Positions 7,454 through 15,617 are shown, numbered from the stretch's first letter. The stretch: DNA of 31,028 nt from Halomonas sp. UBA3074 (GCF_002366715.1 NZ_DFBS01000009.1:1-31028); one strand, 5' to 3'. Notes: generated by a model from the letters alone, not told the origin. Numbers and translations are program-made.

Positions 7454-8227
7454 TTATAAGCGCATTTCGATACCGCGTTCCGCCATGTAGCGTTTTGCTT
7501 CTGGGATCGTGTATTCGCCAAAGTGGAAGATACTGGCGGCCAGCACCGCATCGGCGCCGCCTTTCAGTACACCATCCACCAAATGATCCAGATTGCCCAC
7601 ACCGCCAGAGGCAATCACCGGCACGCTCACTGCTTCGGAAATCGCGTGGGTCACGCCCAGGTCAAAACCGATCTTGGTGCCGTCGCGATCCATGCTGGTC
7701 AGCAGTAGCTCACCGGCGCCGAACGCCACCATCTTCTTTGCCCACTCAACGGCATCTAACCCTGTCGGGCGGCGGCCGCCGTGGGTGAAAATCTCCCAGC
7801 GGGCCGTTTCGCCCTCTTCAGAAACCCGTTTGGCATCGATCGCCACCACAATACACTGGCTACCGAAACGCTCAGCAGCTTCGCGCACAAACTCGGGGTT
7901 GGTCACGGCGGCAGTGTTGATCGAGACCTTGTCAGCGCCCGCATTCAGCATAGTGCGAATATCATCGCAGCTGCGAATGCCGCCGCCGACGGTGAGCGGA
8001 ATAAACACTTCACCCGCAATACGCTCGACCATTTCGACCGTTGTGTCGCGGTCTTCGTGGCTGGCGGTAATATCGAGAAAGGTGATCTCGTCGGCGCCCT
8101 GCTGGTTATAACGCTGGGCAATCTCCACCGGATCACCGGCATCGCGAATGCCGACAAAATTAACGCCTTTAACCACGCGCCCGGCATCGACGTCTAGGCA
8201 GGGAATAATGCGTTTGGTAAGGCTCAT
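7454..8227 (-). CDS. hisF: imidazole glycerol phosphate synthase, cyclase subunit
   Basis: HisF is the (beta/alpha)8 cyclase half of IGP synthase. It uses ammonia from HisH to convert PRFAR to imidazole glycerol phosphate and AICAR. The protein is 257 aa, normal length. Catalytic aspartates are visible in IPCLDVDAGRVVKG (D11) and VVVAIDAKR (about D130), with phosphate-binding glycine motifs VGGGIRS and ASGGVGN. Its start overlaps the hisA stop by 4 bp. It is the last gene of the hisB-hisH-hisA-hisF order on the minus strand. Confidence 0.98.
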   Translation of the reverse strand: MSLTKRIIPCLDVDAGRVVKGVNFVGIRDAGDPVEIAQRYNQQGADEITFLDITASHEDRDTTVEMVERIAGEVFIPLTVGGGIRSCDDIRTMLNAGADKVSINTAAVTNPEFVREAAERFGSQCIVVAIDAKRVSEEGETARWEIFTHGGRRPTGLDAVEWAKKMVAFGAGELLLTSMDRDGTKIGFDLGVTHAISEAVSVPVIASGGVGNLDHLVDGVLKGGADAVLAASIFHFGEYTIPEAKRYMAERGIEMRL

Positions 8228-8970
8228 GAACCGCCTCCCGTCAGTTGGTCGCTCAATCGCTGTGCTTCGGCGACATCCAGGCTGCCTTCGTAAATTGCTC
8301 GGCCGGTAATCGCGCCCAAAATACCGCTATCGGCAACTTCGCACAGGGCTTTGATGTCGTCCAGGTTGGTCACGCCACCGGAAGCAATCACCGGTAAGCC
8401 GCCTTCGCGCGCTAGGGCGGCGGTGGCTTCAACGTTGACGCCTTGCATCATGCCGTCGCGGGCAATGTCGGTGTAGACGATGCTGGAGACACCATCGTTA
8501 GCGAAGCGCTTGGCCAGCTCAGTGGCTTTGATCGTGGAGACTTCTGCCCAGCCGTCGGTGGCCACATAGCCATCTTTGGCATCGAGCCCGACAATCACAT
8601 GGCCGTGGAAGGCGCGGCACATTTCGCCCACGAAAGCCGGCTCTTTCACCGCCTTGGTGCCGATAATCACGTAGGAAACACCGGCGCTTAGATAGTGCTC
8701 GATGGTTTCCGCACTGCGAATGCCGCCGCCAATTTGAATCGGCAGATTCGGGTAGGCGCGGGCAATGGCGGTGACGGCGTCGCCGTTCACCGGCTTGCCT
8801 TCAAAGGCACCGTTCAAATCGACCAAGTGAAGGCGGCGGGCGCCAGCCTCTACCCAGCGCGCCGCCATGGCCACCGGGTCATCGCCGTAAGAGGTCGCGT
8901 CTTCCATACGACCCTGCTTCAATCGCACACACTGGCCGTCTTTGAGATCAATAGCGGGAATTACCAACAT
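8224..8970 (-). CDS. hisA: ProFAR isomerase (1-(5-phosphoribosyl)-5-[(5-phosphoribosylamino)methylideneamino]imidazole-4-carboxamide isomerase)
   Basis: HisA is a (beta/alpha)8 isomerase that opens the ribose of ProFAR to give PRFAR, the IGP synthase substrate. The protein is 248 aa. The catalytic Asp in PAIDLKDGQCVRL (D8) and the second Asp in VIVGLDAKDG are present, as are the phosphate-binding QIGGGIRS and ASGGVTN loops that mark the HisA/HisF fold duplication. hisH ends 11 nt upstream and hisF overlaps its end by 4 bp. Confidence 0.98.
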   Translation of the reverse strand: MLVIPAIDLKDGQCVRLKQGRMEDATSYGDDPVAMAARWVEAGARRLHLVDLNGAFEGKPVNGDAVTAIARAYPNLPIQIGGGIRSAETIEHYLSAGVSYVIIGTKAVKEPAFVGEMCRAFHGHVIVGLDAKDGYVATDGWAEVSTIKATELAKRFANDGVSSIVYTDIARDGMMQGVNVEATAALAREGGLPVIASGGVTNLDDIKALCEVADSGILGAITGRAIYEGSLDVAEAQRLSDQLTGGGS

Positions 8971-8981
8971 ACAAAATCCTC

Positions 8982-9623
8982 TCAGGGCGTCCAGGTGACA
9001 AAATTTTCCAGCAGGCGAAGACCCGCACGGGAGCTTTTTTCCGGGTGAAACTGCACCGCAAATGTCGAGTCGCGGCCAATCGCGACATGGGCGCTGACCT
9101 TGCCGTACTGGGTGGTGCCGAACACGTGGGCATCGTTATCCGCATTGACGTAATAGCTGTGTACGAAGTAGAAGTGTTCACGGTTATCAATTCCCGCCCA
9201 CAGCGGGTGGTCGTGATGCTGTTCGACCACATTCCAGCCCATGTGCGGTACTTTCAAGCGCTGTTCGTGGGCGTCGCGCATATCGCCGGGAAAGCGGTCC
9301 ACACTGCCTTTGAAAAAGCCCAGGCACTCTACACCGCCATTCTCTTCACTGCGCTCCAATAGCATTTGTTGCCCGACGCAGATACCCAGCAGCGGTTTAG
9401 CCTGGCGGGTTAAAATATCGTCCACCAGCCCGCGTAACTCGGTACGCTCGAGTTCGCCGACGCAGTCTCGAATGGCCCCTTGGCCGGGTAGAACGAGACG
9501 GGTCGCGCCAAGAATACGACGCGGATCACGAGTAATGACTACATTCTCATGCGTCACATGCTCCAGCGCTTTGGCCACGGAATGCAGGTTACCCATTCCA
9601 TAGTCGATCACAGCAATGGTCAT
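8982..9623 (-). CDS. hisH: imidazole glycerol phosphate synthase, glutaminase subunit
   Basis: HisH hydrolyses glutamine and channels ammonia to HisF. This 213 aa class I amidotransferase has an intact triad: C82 in GICVGQQ, H193 and E195 in VQFHPEKSS. PGQGAIRDC (47-55) is the oxyanion-strand region, and the N terminus MTIAVIDYGMGNLHSV is typical. AAGGAG lies six bases before the ATG. It sits between hisB and hisA and is a direct contrast with the Cys-less relative at 6010-6699. Confidence 0.98.
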   Translation of the reverse strand: MTIAVIDYGMGNLHSVAKALEHVTHENVVITRDPRRILGATRLVLPGQGAIRDCVGELERTELRGLVDDILTRQAKPLLGICVGQQMLLERSEENGGVECLGFFKGSVDRFPGDMRDAHEQRLKVPHMGWNVVEQHHDHPLWAGIDNREHFYFVHSYYVNADNDAHVFGTTQYGKVSAHVAIGRDSTFAVQFHPEKSSRAGLRLLENFVTWTP

Positions 9624-9675
9624 GAAGCGCTCCTTGTGGAGAGAGAGGAAAAGTCGTTGAAGGCGCCGCGCCGCA

Positions 9676-10269
9676 TCACAAGCTTCCCTTCGTGGAAGGC
9701 ATTTGTCCTACCATGCGGGGGTCTTCCGCCACGGCCATCCGCAGTGCTCGGCCAAAGGCTTTAAAAATCGTTTCTGCTTGGTGGTGAGCATTAAAGCCTT
9801 TGATGTTGTCGATATGTAGCGACACGCGGGCATGATTGACGAAACCCTGGAAAAACTCCCAGAACAGCTGGGTATCCAAGCTACCGATGGTATCGCGGGT
9901 GAACTCAACGTTCATGTAAAGCCCCGGCCGACCGGAAAAATCGATCACCACCCGAGAGAGCGCTTCATCAAGGGGAACATAGGCATGCCCGTAACGATAA
10001 ATGCCGCGCTTATCGCCAATGGCTTCTAAAAAAGCTTGGCCTAGGGTTATTCCCAAGTCTTCTACGGTATGGTGGTCGTCAATATGCAGGTCGCCAGTGG
10101 CATTGATATCGAGGTCGATCATCCCGTGGCGGGCAACTTGATCAAGCATATGGTCCAAAAACGGAACGCCGGTTTGGCAGCTAAGACGGCCTTCACCGTC
10201 GAGGTTGACGCTGACCTTGATCTGGGTTTCGTTGGTGTCACGGCTAACCGTGGCAATACGCGCTGACAT
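9676..10269 (-). CDS. hisB: imidazoleglycerol-phosphate dehydratase
   Basis: HisB here is the monofunctional manganese-dependent dehydratase (197 aa). It lacks the N-terminal histidinol-phosphatase domain of the E. coli bifunctional protein. Metal-binding motifs are clear: FLDHMLDQVARHG and DDHHTVEDLGI in the first half, and FNAHHQAETIFKA in the second. CAGGAG precedes the ATG by seven bases. It is the first gene of the hisBHAF run; a 13 bp tandem repeat lies 28-66 nt upstream in the probable leader. Confidence 0.98.
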   Translation of the reverse strand: MSARIATVSRDTNETQIKVSVNLDGEGRLSCQTGVPFLDHMLDQVARHGMIDLDINATGDLHIDDHHTVEDLGITLGQAFLEAIGDKRGIYRYGHAYVPLDEALSRVVIDFSGRPGLYMNVEFTRDTIGSLDTQLFWEFFQGFVNHARVSLHIDNIKGFNAHHQAETIFKAFGRALRMAVAEDPRMVGQMPSTKGSL

Positions 10270-10296
10270 GTTGCATCTCCTGCGCTAAGGCGCACT

Positions 10297-10335
10297 CTGA
10301 GGGATGGCCCTGAGGAATGATCCTGAGAAATGGCC
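10297..10335. repeat. three 13 bp tandem repeats in the hisB leader
   Basis: The three units are CTGAGGGATGGCC, CTGAGGAATGATC and CTGAGAAATGGCC, exactly in register (10297-10309, 10310-10322, 10323-10335). They lie between hisB and the divergent PanZ-like gene. Periodicity and conservation of CTGAG are directly visible; any regulatory role is inference. Confidence 0.75.
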
Positions 10336-10393
10336 GGTGGCAATGCATCAACTTACCACCGTTTGATCAGGGCATAACCTGTGGTGAGCGACC

Positions 10394-10427
10394 ATTATAG
10401 TGAATCGGCGCCCTCATCCGCTACAAT
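10394..10427. promoter_or_regulatory. possible divergent -10 elements for hisB and panZ-like genes
   Basis: On the minus strand 10394-10399 reads TATAAT, suitable for hisB. On the plus strand 10422-10427 reads TACAAT, suitable for the GNAT gene. Convincing -35 boxes at 16-18 bp were not found for either, so this is tentative. Confidence 0.35.
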
Positions 10428-10498
10428 GCGCGAAATGTAGCCGCAATCAATTGCGGCAGAAATAGCAGCCAGGCTGCTTTGGCGAAGAGGATTTCACC

Positions 10499-10981
10499 AT
10501 GCCGGTGACACTGCACCATGTCGACCAGGCCCGTTGGGAAGCCGATGAGCAAGTGCGCCTTGATTTAGTGCGCATCTACGAAGATGCGCCCCAAGAGCGT
10601 ATGCCTACCCCGACGGTTGAGCCATTTATTGAACAACATTTTGCAGGCCAGCACTTTTTTGCCTGCGCCCTATTTAATGACCGACTGCTAGGCGCCGTTG
10701 CCGTGCAGGAGGGCGAAGACCGGGCATGGTGGCTTTCAGAACTCTGCGTACGCAAAACGACGCGCCGCCGTGGCGTGGGTTCGCGCTTGATGGCACTGCT
10801 GGGCGAACAGGCCAAACAGGAAGGCCGCGTCTTGCGAATTGAAACGTCCACCTTGCCGCTAGCCGACCGTGTGCTGCTTTCCAAATTAGGCTACCGGCCC
10901 ATGGCCAATCCAGAAACGCCGTCGGCGAGCAGGCCTGCCACCAGCGATTTTGTAGAGTTAGACCCACAAGGAAAAGGGTAA
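10499..10981 (+). CDS. GNAT-family protein, PanZ/PanM-like
   Basis: This 160 aa GNAT-fold protein contains the acetyl-CoA binding motif in ELCVRKTTRRRGVGSRLM (about 81-98). That is very like the LRVREVTRRRGVG segment of E. coli PanZ, the acetyl-CoA sensor that promotes PanD maturation and limits pantothenate synthesis. The N-terminal half is longer than E. coli PanZ. PanD is not in the window, so the role rests on resemblance only; an ordinary N-acetyltransferase is the alternative. The stop and the AsmA start share one base (TAATG), so the two genes are translationally coupled. Confidence 0.75.
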   Translation: MPVTLHHVDQARWEADEQVRLDLVRIYEDAPQERMPTPTVEPFIEQHFAGQHFFACALFNDRLLGAVAVQEGEDRAWWLSELCVRKTTRRRGVGSRLMALLGEQAKQEGRVLRIETSTLPLADRVLLSKLGYRPMANPETPSASRPATSDFVELDPQGKG

Positions 10982-13320
10982 TGAAACAGCTATTACGTAT
11001 TTTGCTAGCCGCGGTCGGTATTCTTGCCATCGTCGCCGTCGCCGCGGTGGTGTATGTCACCACTTTCCTGGATCCAGAAGATTTCAAACCGCGTTTAACG
11101 GCCGTTGTAGAAGAGCAAACCGGCCTTAATCTTGCCCTGGAAGGCCCGATCACCTGGTCATTCTACCCCCGTATTGGTGTGAGCGTGGAGCAGGCCCGCG
11201 CCTGGCTGCCCGAACAAGCGGAAGAGAGTGCCGCCTTCGCCGCCATTGATCGTGCCGAAGTCAGTGTTGCATTCGGCCCGCTGCTGCGGGGCGAAATTGC
11301 CGTCGATGGCCTAACGCTTGACGGTATGCGCCTTAACCTGGAGCGCGATGCCCAAGGCGAGGGTAATTGGGAACCCTTGCTAGAGCGGCTTTCCGAGCAA
11401 AATGAAAGCACCGCAGAAACGGTGCTGGCGCCTGCCAGTGCGGGACCCAATGCCGATGCCGGTAGCTTAGCGGTGGTGCTAAGCATTGCTAGTGTCGAAG
11501 TGAAGAACGCCGACATTCGCTTCCGGGACGCACAAACCGAAGCCTTATGGCGCATGCAGCAACTCAATATCTCCGGCAGTAACGTCAACCCAGTGCGCCC
11601 CTTCCCGCTTAAGGCCATGTTTACGCTGACCAAGCACAACCGGCTGGATGCCGAAGTACTCGAGCGCGAGCCTGACCTATCCAGTGAGATCAATCTTGAA
11701 ACCCGCGTACGGCTTGGTTTGGCCGATGAGCTTTTCGTGCTGGAAAACATGGCGCTCACCACGCGCACCACACAAGGGGCCGAGAGCGAACCTCAGCAGC
11801 TCAGCTTGAAAGCAGCCGAGCTGGTTGCCCGAATGGGCGAGCAGCAGCTTTCGGTCACAGAAGGGCTGCTCGAAGCTGGTCTTCGCAATGCCGACAACTG
11901 GCAGGGCAGTTTGGCACTGTCACTGGCCTTTGGCCTGGAGAGTGATTGGCAGGCACAAACGGCCCAGTTTAAAGAGCTACAGCTCACCGGGCCCGACGGT
12001 TTAAAAGTCAGCGGCCATCTTAATGTAGAGCAGTTGCGCGATGCGCCACGCTATCGCGGTCAGCTAACCGCCGCCCCGTTTACGCTGCGCCCGTGGCTTG
12101 CCCGCGCTGGCGTTACGCTCACGACAGCGGGCGAGGCCGCGCTTAGCGATGTGGCCATGACTAGCCCTATCGAAGGTGACAGAGAGCAGCTAACACTGCC
12201 CAGCCTGTCGCTGGTGGTAGACGACAGCACCTTCACGGGTGAGCTGACCGCCGCGCTGGATGGTTCACGTTTAGCGTTCGATTTGGCCGGTGATCAACTC
12301 GATCTGGACCGTTACCTACCCGGTGCCGCTACCGCCGAACAGGCTAGCCGTGGCCTGCTGCGCAAAGCCTTTGCCCAGGAATCCAGCACATTAGTGCCGC
12401 AATCGCTTCTCACGGGACTGTCGCTAGAGGGCGACCTCAGTATCGATAACCTCGTGCTAGCCGGGTTAACGTTCAACAACCCCCGTCTACAGCTGCGCGG
12501 CGACGACGGCATTCATCGCCTGACGGCCTTTGAGTCGGGTTTCTATGAAGGTGAACTTAGTGCCACCGGTCAAATCGACGCCACGGACACCATCCTGGAA
12601 TGGGCGCTTTCGCCCTCCGTTAACAGCGTTCAGGTGGCGCCATTGATTGAAGCCCTCAGCGAAGACGAAAAACCGTCGCCGCTAAGGGGACGCTTTAACC
12701 TCTCCGGCGACCTAACGAGTCAAGGCAATACCCGCGAGGCGCTGGCCAGCAACCTCAATGGAGCTTTGACGGCACGCCTGAACGATGGGGCGATCTTAAA
12801 TACCAACATCTCTCAGCAAATGTGTGAGTTGGTCGCCCAGCTAGAAGGCGAAGGCACGCTGCGCGAATGGCACACTGATACCCGTTTTGAGCGTTTCGAT
12901 GCCACTTTCCAAATCAGCAATGGGTTAGTCGAGAGCGACGACCTGCTGATCACGCTGCCCGGCATTGATGTTCAAGGAGAAGGTGAACTCAATCTCGCCA
13001 GCATGAATTTCAATACCCAAGCCAATGCCCGCTTGGTGGATACCGCCGATGCGGCCTGTGAGGTCAATCCGCGCTTGGAGCAGCTGCCGCTCCCCGTGCG
13101 TTGTGAAGGGCAGTTGGGCGGCGAGCCCTCCGAGTGGTGCCGTTTTGACCGTGAAACGTTCCAGGTGGCGGTTGTCGACCTGCTGCGTAATGAAGCCGGT
13201 GACCGCGTCAATGAAGAGCTCGAGGAGCGTTTAGGCGATACGCTAGACCAGTTGGACGAGCAATTAGGCGAAGGCGCTGGGAAGGAACTGCGTGACGGTC
13301 TGCGCAACTTGTTTAACTAA
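10981..13320 (+). CDS. AsmA family protein
   Basis: This 779 aa envelope protein has one N-terminal transmembrane anchor (about residues 4-28). It is followed by the AsmA N-terminal signature (DPEDFKPRLTAVVEEQTGL, EGPITWSFYPRIGV) and a long repetitive beta-rich periplasmic region. AsmA-type proteins are inner-membrane-anchored bridge-like proteins tied to outer-membrane lipid homeostasis. The C-terminal AsmA region includes LSGDLTSQGNTREALASNLNG-like sequence (about 574-594) and ends in an acidic, coiled-coil-prone tail. The start overlaps the upstream GNAT stop. A strong terminator follows. Confidence 0.9.
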   Translation: MKQLLRILLAAVGILAIVAVAAVVYVTTFLDPEDFKPRLTAVVEEQTGLNLALEGPITWSFYPRIGVSVEQARAWLPEQAEESAAFAAIDRAEVSVAFGPLLRGEIAVDGLTLDGMRLNLERDAQGEGNWEPLLERLSEQNESTAETVLAPASAGPNADAGSLAVVLSIASVEVKNADIRFRDAQTEALWRMQQLNISGSNVNPVRPFPLKAMFTLTKHNRLDAEVLEREPDLSSEINLETRVRLGLADELFVLENMALTTRTTQGAESEPQQLSLKAAELVARMGEQQLSVTEGLLEAGLRNADNWQGSLALSLAFGLESDWQAQTAQFKELQLTGPDGLKVSGHLNVEQLRDAPRYRGQLTAAPFTLRPWLARAGVTLTTAGEAALSDVAMTSPIEGDREQLTLPSLSLVVDDSTFTGELTAALDGSRLAFDLAGDQLDLDRYLPGAATAEQASRGLLRKAFAQESSTLVPQSLLTGLSLEGDLSIDNLVLAGLTFNNPRLQLRGDDGIHRLTAFESGFYEGELSATGQIDATDTILEWALSPSVNSVQVAPLIEALSEDEKPSPLRGRFNLSGDLTSQGNTREALASNLNGALTARLNDGAILNTNISQQMCELVAQLEGEGTLREWHTDTRFERFDATFQISNGLVESDDLLITLPGIDVQGEGELNLASMNFNTQANARLVDTADAACEVNPRLEQLPLPVRCEGQLGGEPSEWCRFDRETFQVAVVDLLRNEAGDRVNEELEERLGDTLDQLDEQLGEGAGKELRDGLRNLFN

Positions 13321-13357
13321 GCAGTTTCACCACGCATGAGCTGAATCGATAAGTGCT

Positions 13358-13386
13358 GCGCCGGCCTAACCGCCGGCGCTTTTTTA
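13358..13386 (+). terminator. intrinsic terminator after asmA
   Basis: GCGCCGGC (13358-13365) pairs with GCCGGCGC (13372-13379) across a 6 nt loop and is followed by seven T residues from 13380. Confidence 0.93.
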
Positions 13387-13423
13387 TTAGCCCTTGGTTC
13401 CCCTTTCTGTTTTAGGAGCAAGC

Positions 13424-14518
13424 ATGGCAGATATGCCCAGGCCGCGGCTGGCGGCGGATGAGTTTCAACAGCGCCTACTGGCCTGGTTTGACCGCTATGG
13501 CCGTCACGACCTGCCCTGGCAGTCGCCGCGAAGTGCCTATCGCGTATGGGTGTCCGAAATTATGCTGCAGCAAACTCAGGTGACGACCGTCATTCCCTAT
13601 TTTGAGCGCTTTATGGCGCGCTTTCCTACCCTGGAAAGCCTTGCCAATGCGCCGCAGGATGAAGTGATGCACCACTGGACAGGGCTTGGCTATTACGCCC
13701 GTGCGCGCAATATGCATAAAGCCGCCCAGGTGGCGTTAGCAGAGTATGACGGTGAACTGCCCACCGACAGTGTCGATGCTTTAGTGGCACTGCCCGGTAT
13801 TGGCCGTTCTACCGCAGGTGCCATCATTGCGCAAAGCACCGGTGAACGGGCTGCCATTCTCGATGGCAATGTAAAGCGCTCGCTCACTCGCCTGCATGCG
13901 TTGCCTGGCTGGCCGGGTAAGCCCGCGGTCGAGCGGCAGTTATGGGCGCTGGCCGAGCACTACACGCCCTCCACGCAGCTAGCGGATTACACCCAGGCGA
14001 TCATGGATTTCGGCGCCACACTCTGCAAACGCAGTAAGCCAGACTGTCCCCGTTGCCCGTTCAACGATGTCTGTTTGGCCTATGCGCAAGGCGAGCCCCA
14101 ACGTTATCCGGAATCCAAACCGAAAAAGGCGCTACCCACCCGGCACACCATCATGTTGATGCTGCGTGACCCAGAAGGGCGGATATGGCTGGAAAAACGC
14201 CCACCCAGCGGGCTTTGGGGCGGGTTATGGGGAATGCCACAGTTTGAGCTTCACAGCGAGCTCAATGACTGGTTGGAAACGCATACCGTTAACCCCTCGC
14301 GGGAACCCGCGGCGCCCAGCTTTCACCATACGTTCAGCCATTTTCGCCTGGAGATTACCCCGCAGCCCGTGACCTGCGATAGGCTGGAGGGTATTCGCGA
14401 AAGTGGCGTATGGTACGACATTAACCATCCGCCCGAGCTGGGCTTGGCAGCCCCGGTTAAAGCGCTGCTCAGCCAGTTGGCGCCTTTTACGCTCAATCCC
14501 ACCCCAGGTCACGCCTAG
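13424..14518 (+). CDS. mutY: adenine DNA glycosylase MutY
   Basis: MutY removes adenine mispaired with 8-oxoguanine. From the ATG at 13424 the protein is 364 aa. Catalytic E45 lies in VWVSEIMLQQTQVTTVIPYF and D147 in ILDGNVKR; the helix-hairpin-helix is LPGIGRSTAGAI (123-134). The [4Fe-4S] cluster cysteines are C201, C208, C211 and C217 with C-x6-C-x2-C-x5-C spacing. A C-terminal NUDIX-like 8-oxoG recognition domain follows from about 230. The chosen start has AGGAG eight bases upstream; the longer frame from 13394 has none. The stop codon lies in a large palindrome, and yggX follows, as in E. coli. Confidence 0.97.
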   Translation: MADMPRPRLAADEFQQRLLAWFDRYGRHDLPWQSPRSAYRVWVSEIMLQQTQVTTVIPYFERFMARFPTLESLANAPQDEVMHHWTGLGYYARARNMHKAAQVALAEYDGELPTDSVDALVALPGIGRSTAGAIIAQSTGERAAILDGNVKRSLTRLHALPGWPGKPAVERQLWALAEHYTPSTQLADYTQAIMDFGATLCKRSKPDCPRCPFNDVCLAYAQGEPQRYPESKPKKALPTRHTIMLMLRDPEGRIWLEKRPPSGLWGGLWGMPQFELHSELNDWLETHTVNPSREPAAPSFHHTFSHFRLEITPQPVTCDRLEGIRESGVWYDINHPPELGLAAPVKALLSQLAPFTLNPTPGHA

Positions 14519-14531
14519 GCGTCACCTGGGG
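14502..14531. repeat. 30 bp palindrome straddling the mutY stop codon
   Basis: The arms CCCCAGGT and ACCTGGGG flank a self-complementary core ACGCCTAGGCGT, with one C:C mismatch per arm pair. The mutY stop TAG is at the centre. There is no T run, so it is not a standard terminator. It could modulate the mutY-yggX junction. Confidence 0.7.
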
Positions 14532-14565
14532 CATCATGTAAGCATTACTTCACCAGGAGTACGTT

Positions 14566-14841
14566 ATGAGCAACACGGTTTTTTGCCGCAAGTATCAAAA
14601 AGAACTGGAAGCGCTGCCCTTTCCGCCCTTGCCGGGTAAGCAGGGCCAAGAGATTCAGGCCACCGTTTCCAAGCCCGCCTGGGAAGCGTGGCAGTCGCTA
14701 CAAACGCGTTTGATCAATGAAAAGCACCTAAATATGCTCGACCCTGAATCGCGGGCCTACCTGATGGAGCAGATGCAGCGCTTCCTCGACAACCAGGAAA
14801 CCGATCAGGCCGAAGGGTACGTGCCGCCCACCCAGGCATGA
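14566..14841 (+). CDS. yggX: Fe(II)-trafficking / oxidative-damage protection protein YggX
   Basis: This 91 aa protein matches the compact YggX family: N-terminal MSNTVFCRKYQKELEAL with the conserved Cys7, PFPPLPGKQGQEI, and WEAWQSLQTRLINEKHLNM. YggX protects iron-sulfur proteins from superoxide and is proposed to handle Fe(II). Its pairing with mutY, itself an iron-sulfur protein, is conserved in enterobacteria. CCAGGAG precedes the ATG. Co-transcription with mutY is likely given the 47 nt gap. Confidence 0.96.
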   Translation: MSNTVFCRKYQKELEALPFPPLPGKQGQEIQATVSKPAWEAWQSLQTRLINEKHLNMLDPESRAYLMEQMQRFLDNQETDQAEGYVPPTQA

Positions 14842-14885
14842 CTTTGAAGGTTGGCTGTCGCTTTTCTGCTATGTGAAAAGCAGGA

Positions 14886-14907
14886 CAACTGACTTGTAAT
14901 GAGTAGG
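14886..14907 (+). other. relic of a tRNA-Thr anticodon arm
   Basis: Positions 14886-14907 match 21 of 22 bases of the anticodon-arm region of the tRNA-Thr(TGT) gene at 15287-15362, including ACTTGTAAT. The acceptor and T arms do not align, so it cannot be a functional tRNA. It is probably a partial duplication or a decayed gene. Confidence 0.6.
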
Positions 14908-15012
14908 GCCATGCCTAGGAGTGATAGGCCCGTAGCATATGCTTTTCACCGCGCCGGGTGTAGAACAGAACACCCCTAAGCATCCGTATCGCAAGAAAGT
15001 TTCACAAAGGTG

Positions 15013-15041
15013 TTGACGAAAAGCGGCGTTTTTAGTTTAAT
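15013..15041 (+). promoter_or_regulatory. sigma70 promoter of the tRNA operon
   Basis: TTGACG (15013-15018), a 17 bp spacer, then TTTAAT (15036-15041), located 16 nt before the tRNA-Phe gene. It is a good match to the consensus with ideal spacing. Confidence 0.85.
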
Positions 15042-15057
15042 ACGCACCGTTGGCAGC

Positions 15058-15133
15058 GGCCAGATAGCTCAGTTGGTAGAGCAGGGGATTGAAAATCCCC
15101 GTGTCGGCGGTTCGATTCCGTCTCTGGCCACCA
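15058..15133 (+). tRNA. tRNA-Phe (GAA)
   Basis: A 76 nt cloverleaf: acceptor GGCCAGA pairs with TCTGGCC, D arm AGCTCAGTTGGTAGAGC, anticodon loop TTGAAAA (anticodon GAA), T arm with GGTTCGATTCC, and encoded ACCA end. It is the first gene of the three-tRNA operon. Confidence 0.97.
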
Positions 15134-15139
15134 CACTGC

Positions 15140-15214
15140 TGGGGTATCGCCAAGTGGTAAGGCACCGCTTTTTGGTAGCGGCATTCCCAGGTTCGAATCC
15201 TGGTACCCCAGCCA
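15140..15214 (+). tRNA. tRNA-Gln (TTG)
   Basis: A 75 nt cloverleaf: acceptor TGGGGTA pairs with TACCCCA, anticodon loop TTTTGGT (anticodon TTG), T arm CCAGGTTCGAATCCTGG, and encoded GCCA end. It lies 6 nt after tRNA-Phe. Confidence 0.97.
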
Positions 15215-15286
15215 TTGCCAACAAGATTTCTTGTTGATTGCAAAGCCTAACAGCGAAGCAATCATGTTCTCAAGAAAACGTGAAGC

Positions 15287-15362
<76 letters not shown>

Positions 15363-15402
15363 CTGAAAAGTGGTTAAAAGTTAAGCGTTAGAGAATTAGA
15401 TT

Positions 15403-15426
15403 AAGCCGTCCGAAAGGGCGGCTTTT
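15403..15426 (+). terminator. tRNA operon terminator
   Basis: AAGCCGTCC (15403-15411) pairs with GGGCGGCTT (15416-15424), with one T-G wobble, a GAAA tetraloop and a following T run. Confidence 0.92.
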
Positions 15427-15458
15427 TCGTATGTGTCTACAAAGTGCCAATACGTAGT

Positions 15459-15495
15459 TTATCCACACCCTCTGCTTTAAACAGGGTGTGGATAA
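15459..15495. promoter_or_regulatory. inverted pair of consensus DnaA boxes
   Basis: A perfect 13 bp inverted repeat, TTATCCACACCCT (15459-15471) and AGGGTGTGGATAA (15483-15495), has an 11 bp spacer. Each arm contains the exact DnaA-box consensus TTATCCACA, facing opposite directions. There is no poly-T, so it is unlikely to be a terminator. DnaA binding is inferred from sequence alone. Confidence 0.6.
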
Positions 15496-15572
15496 TGCGT
15501 TATGCAGTGGGGTGGTTTGTAAACGCGCCGCATTTGAGACTTCCTAGCGTTTTATTTGGCACGGGAATTGTC

Positions 15573-15599
15573 AAAAAGCCTGTTTATAATTTACAGGCT
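15573..15599 (-). terminator. terminator of the small unknown gene
   Basis: On the minus strand AGCCTGT pairs with ACAGGCT over a 9 nt AT-rich loop and then runs into TTTT. It lies about 20 nt past the stop of the gene at 15618. Confidence 0.75.
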
Positions 15600-15617
15600 C
15601 TTTGGCATTAGCAAATG

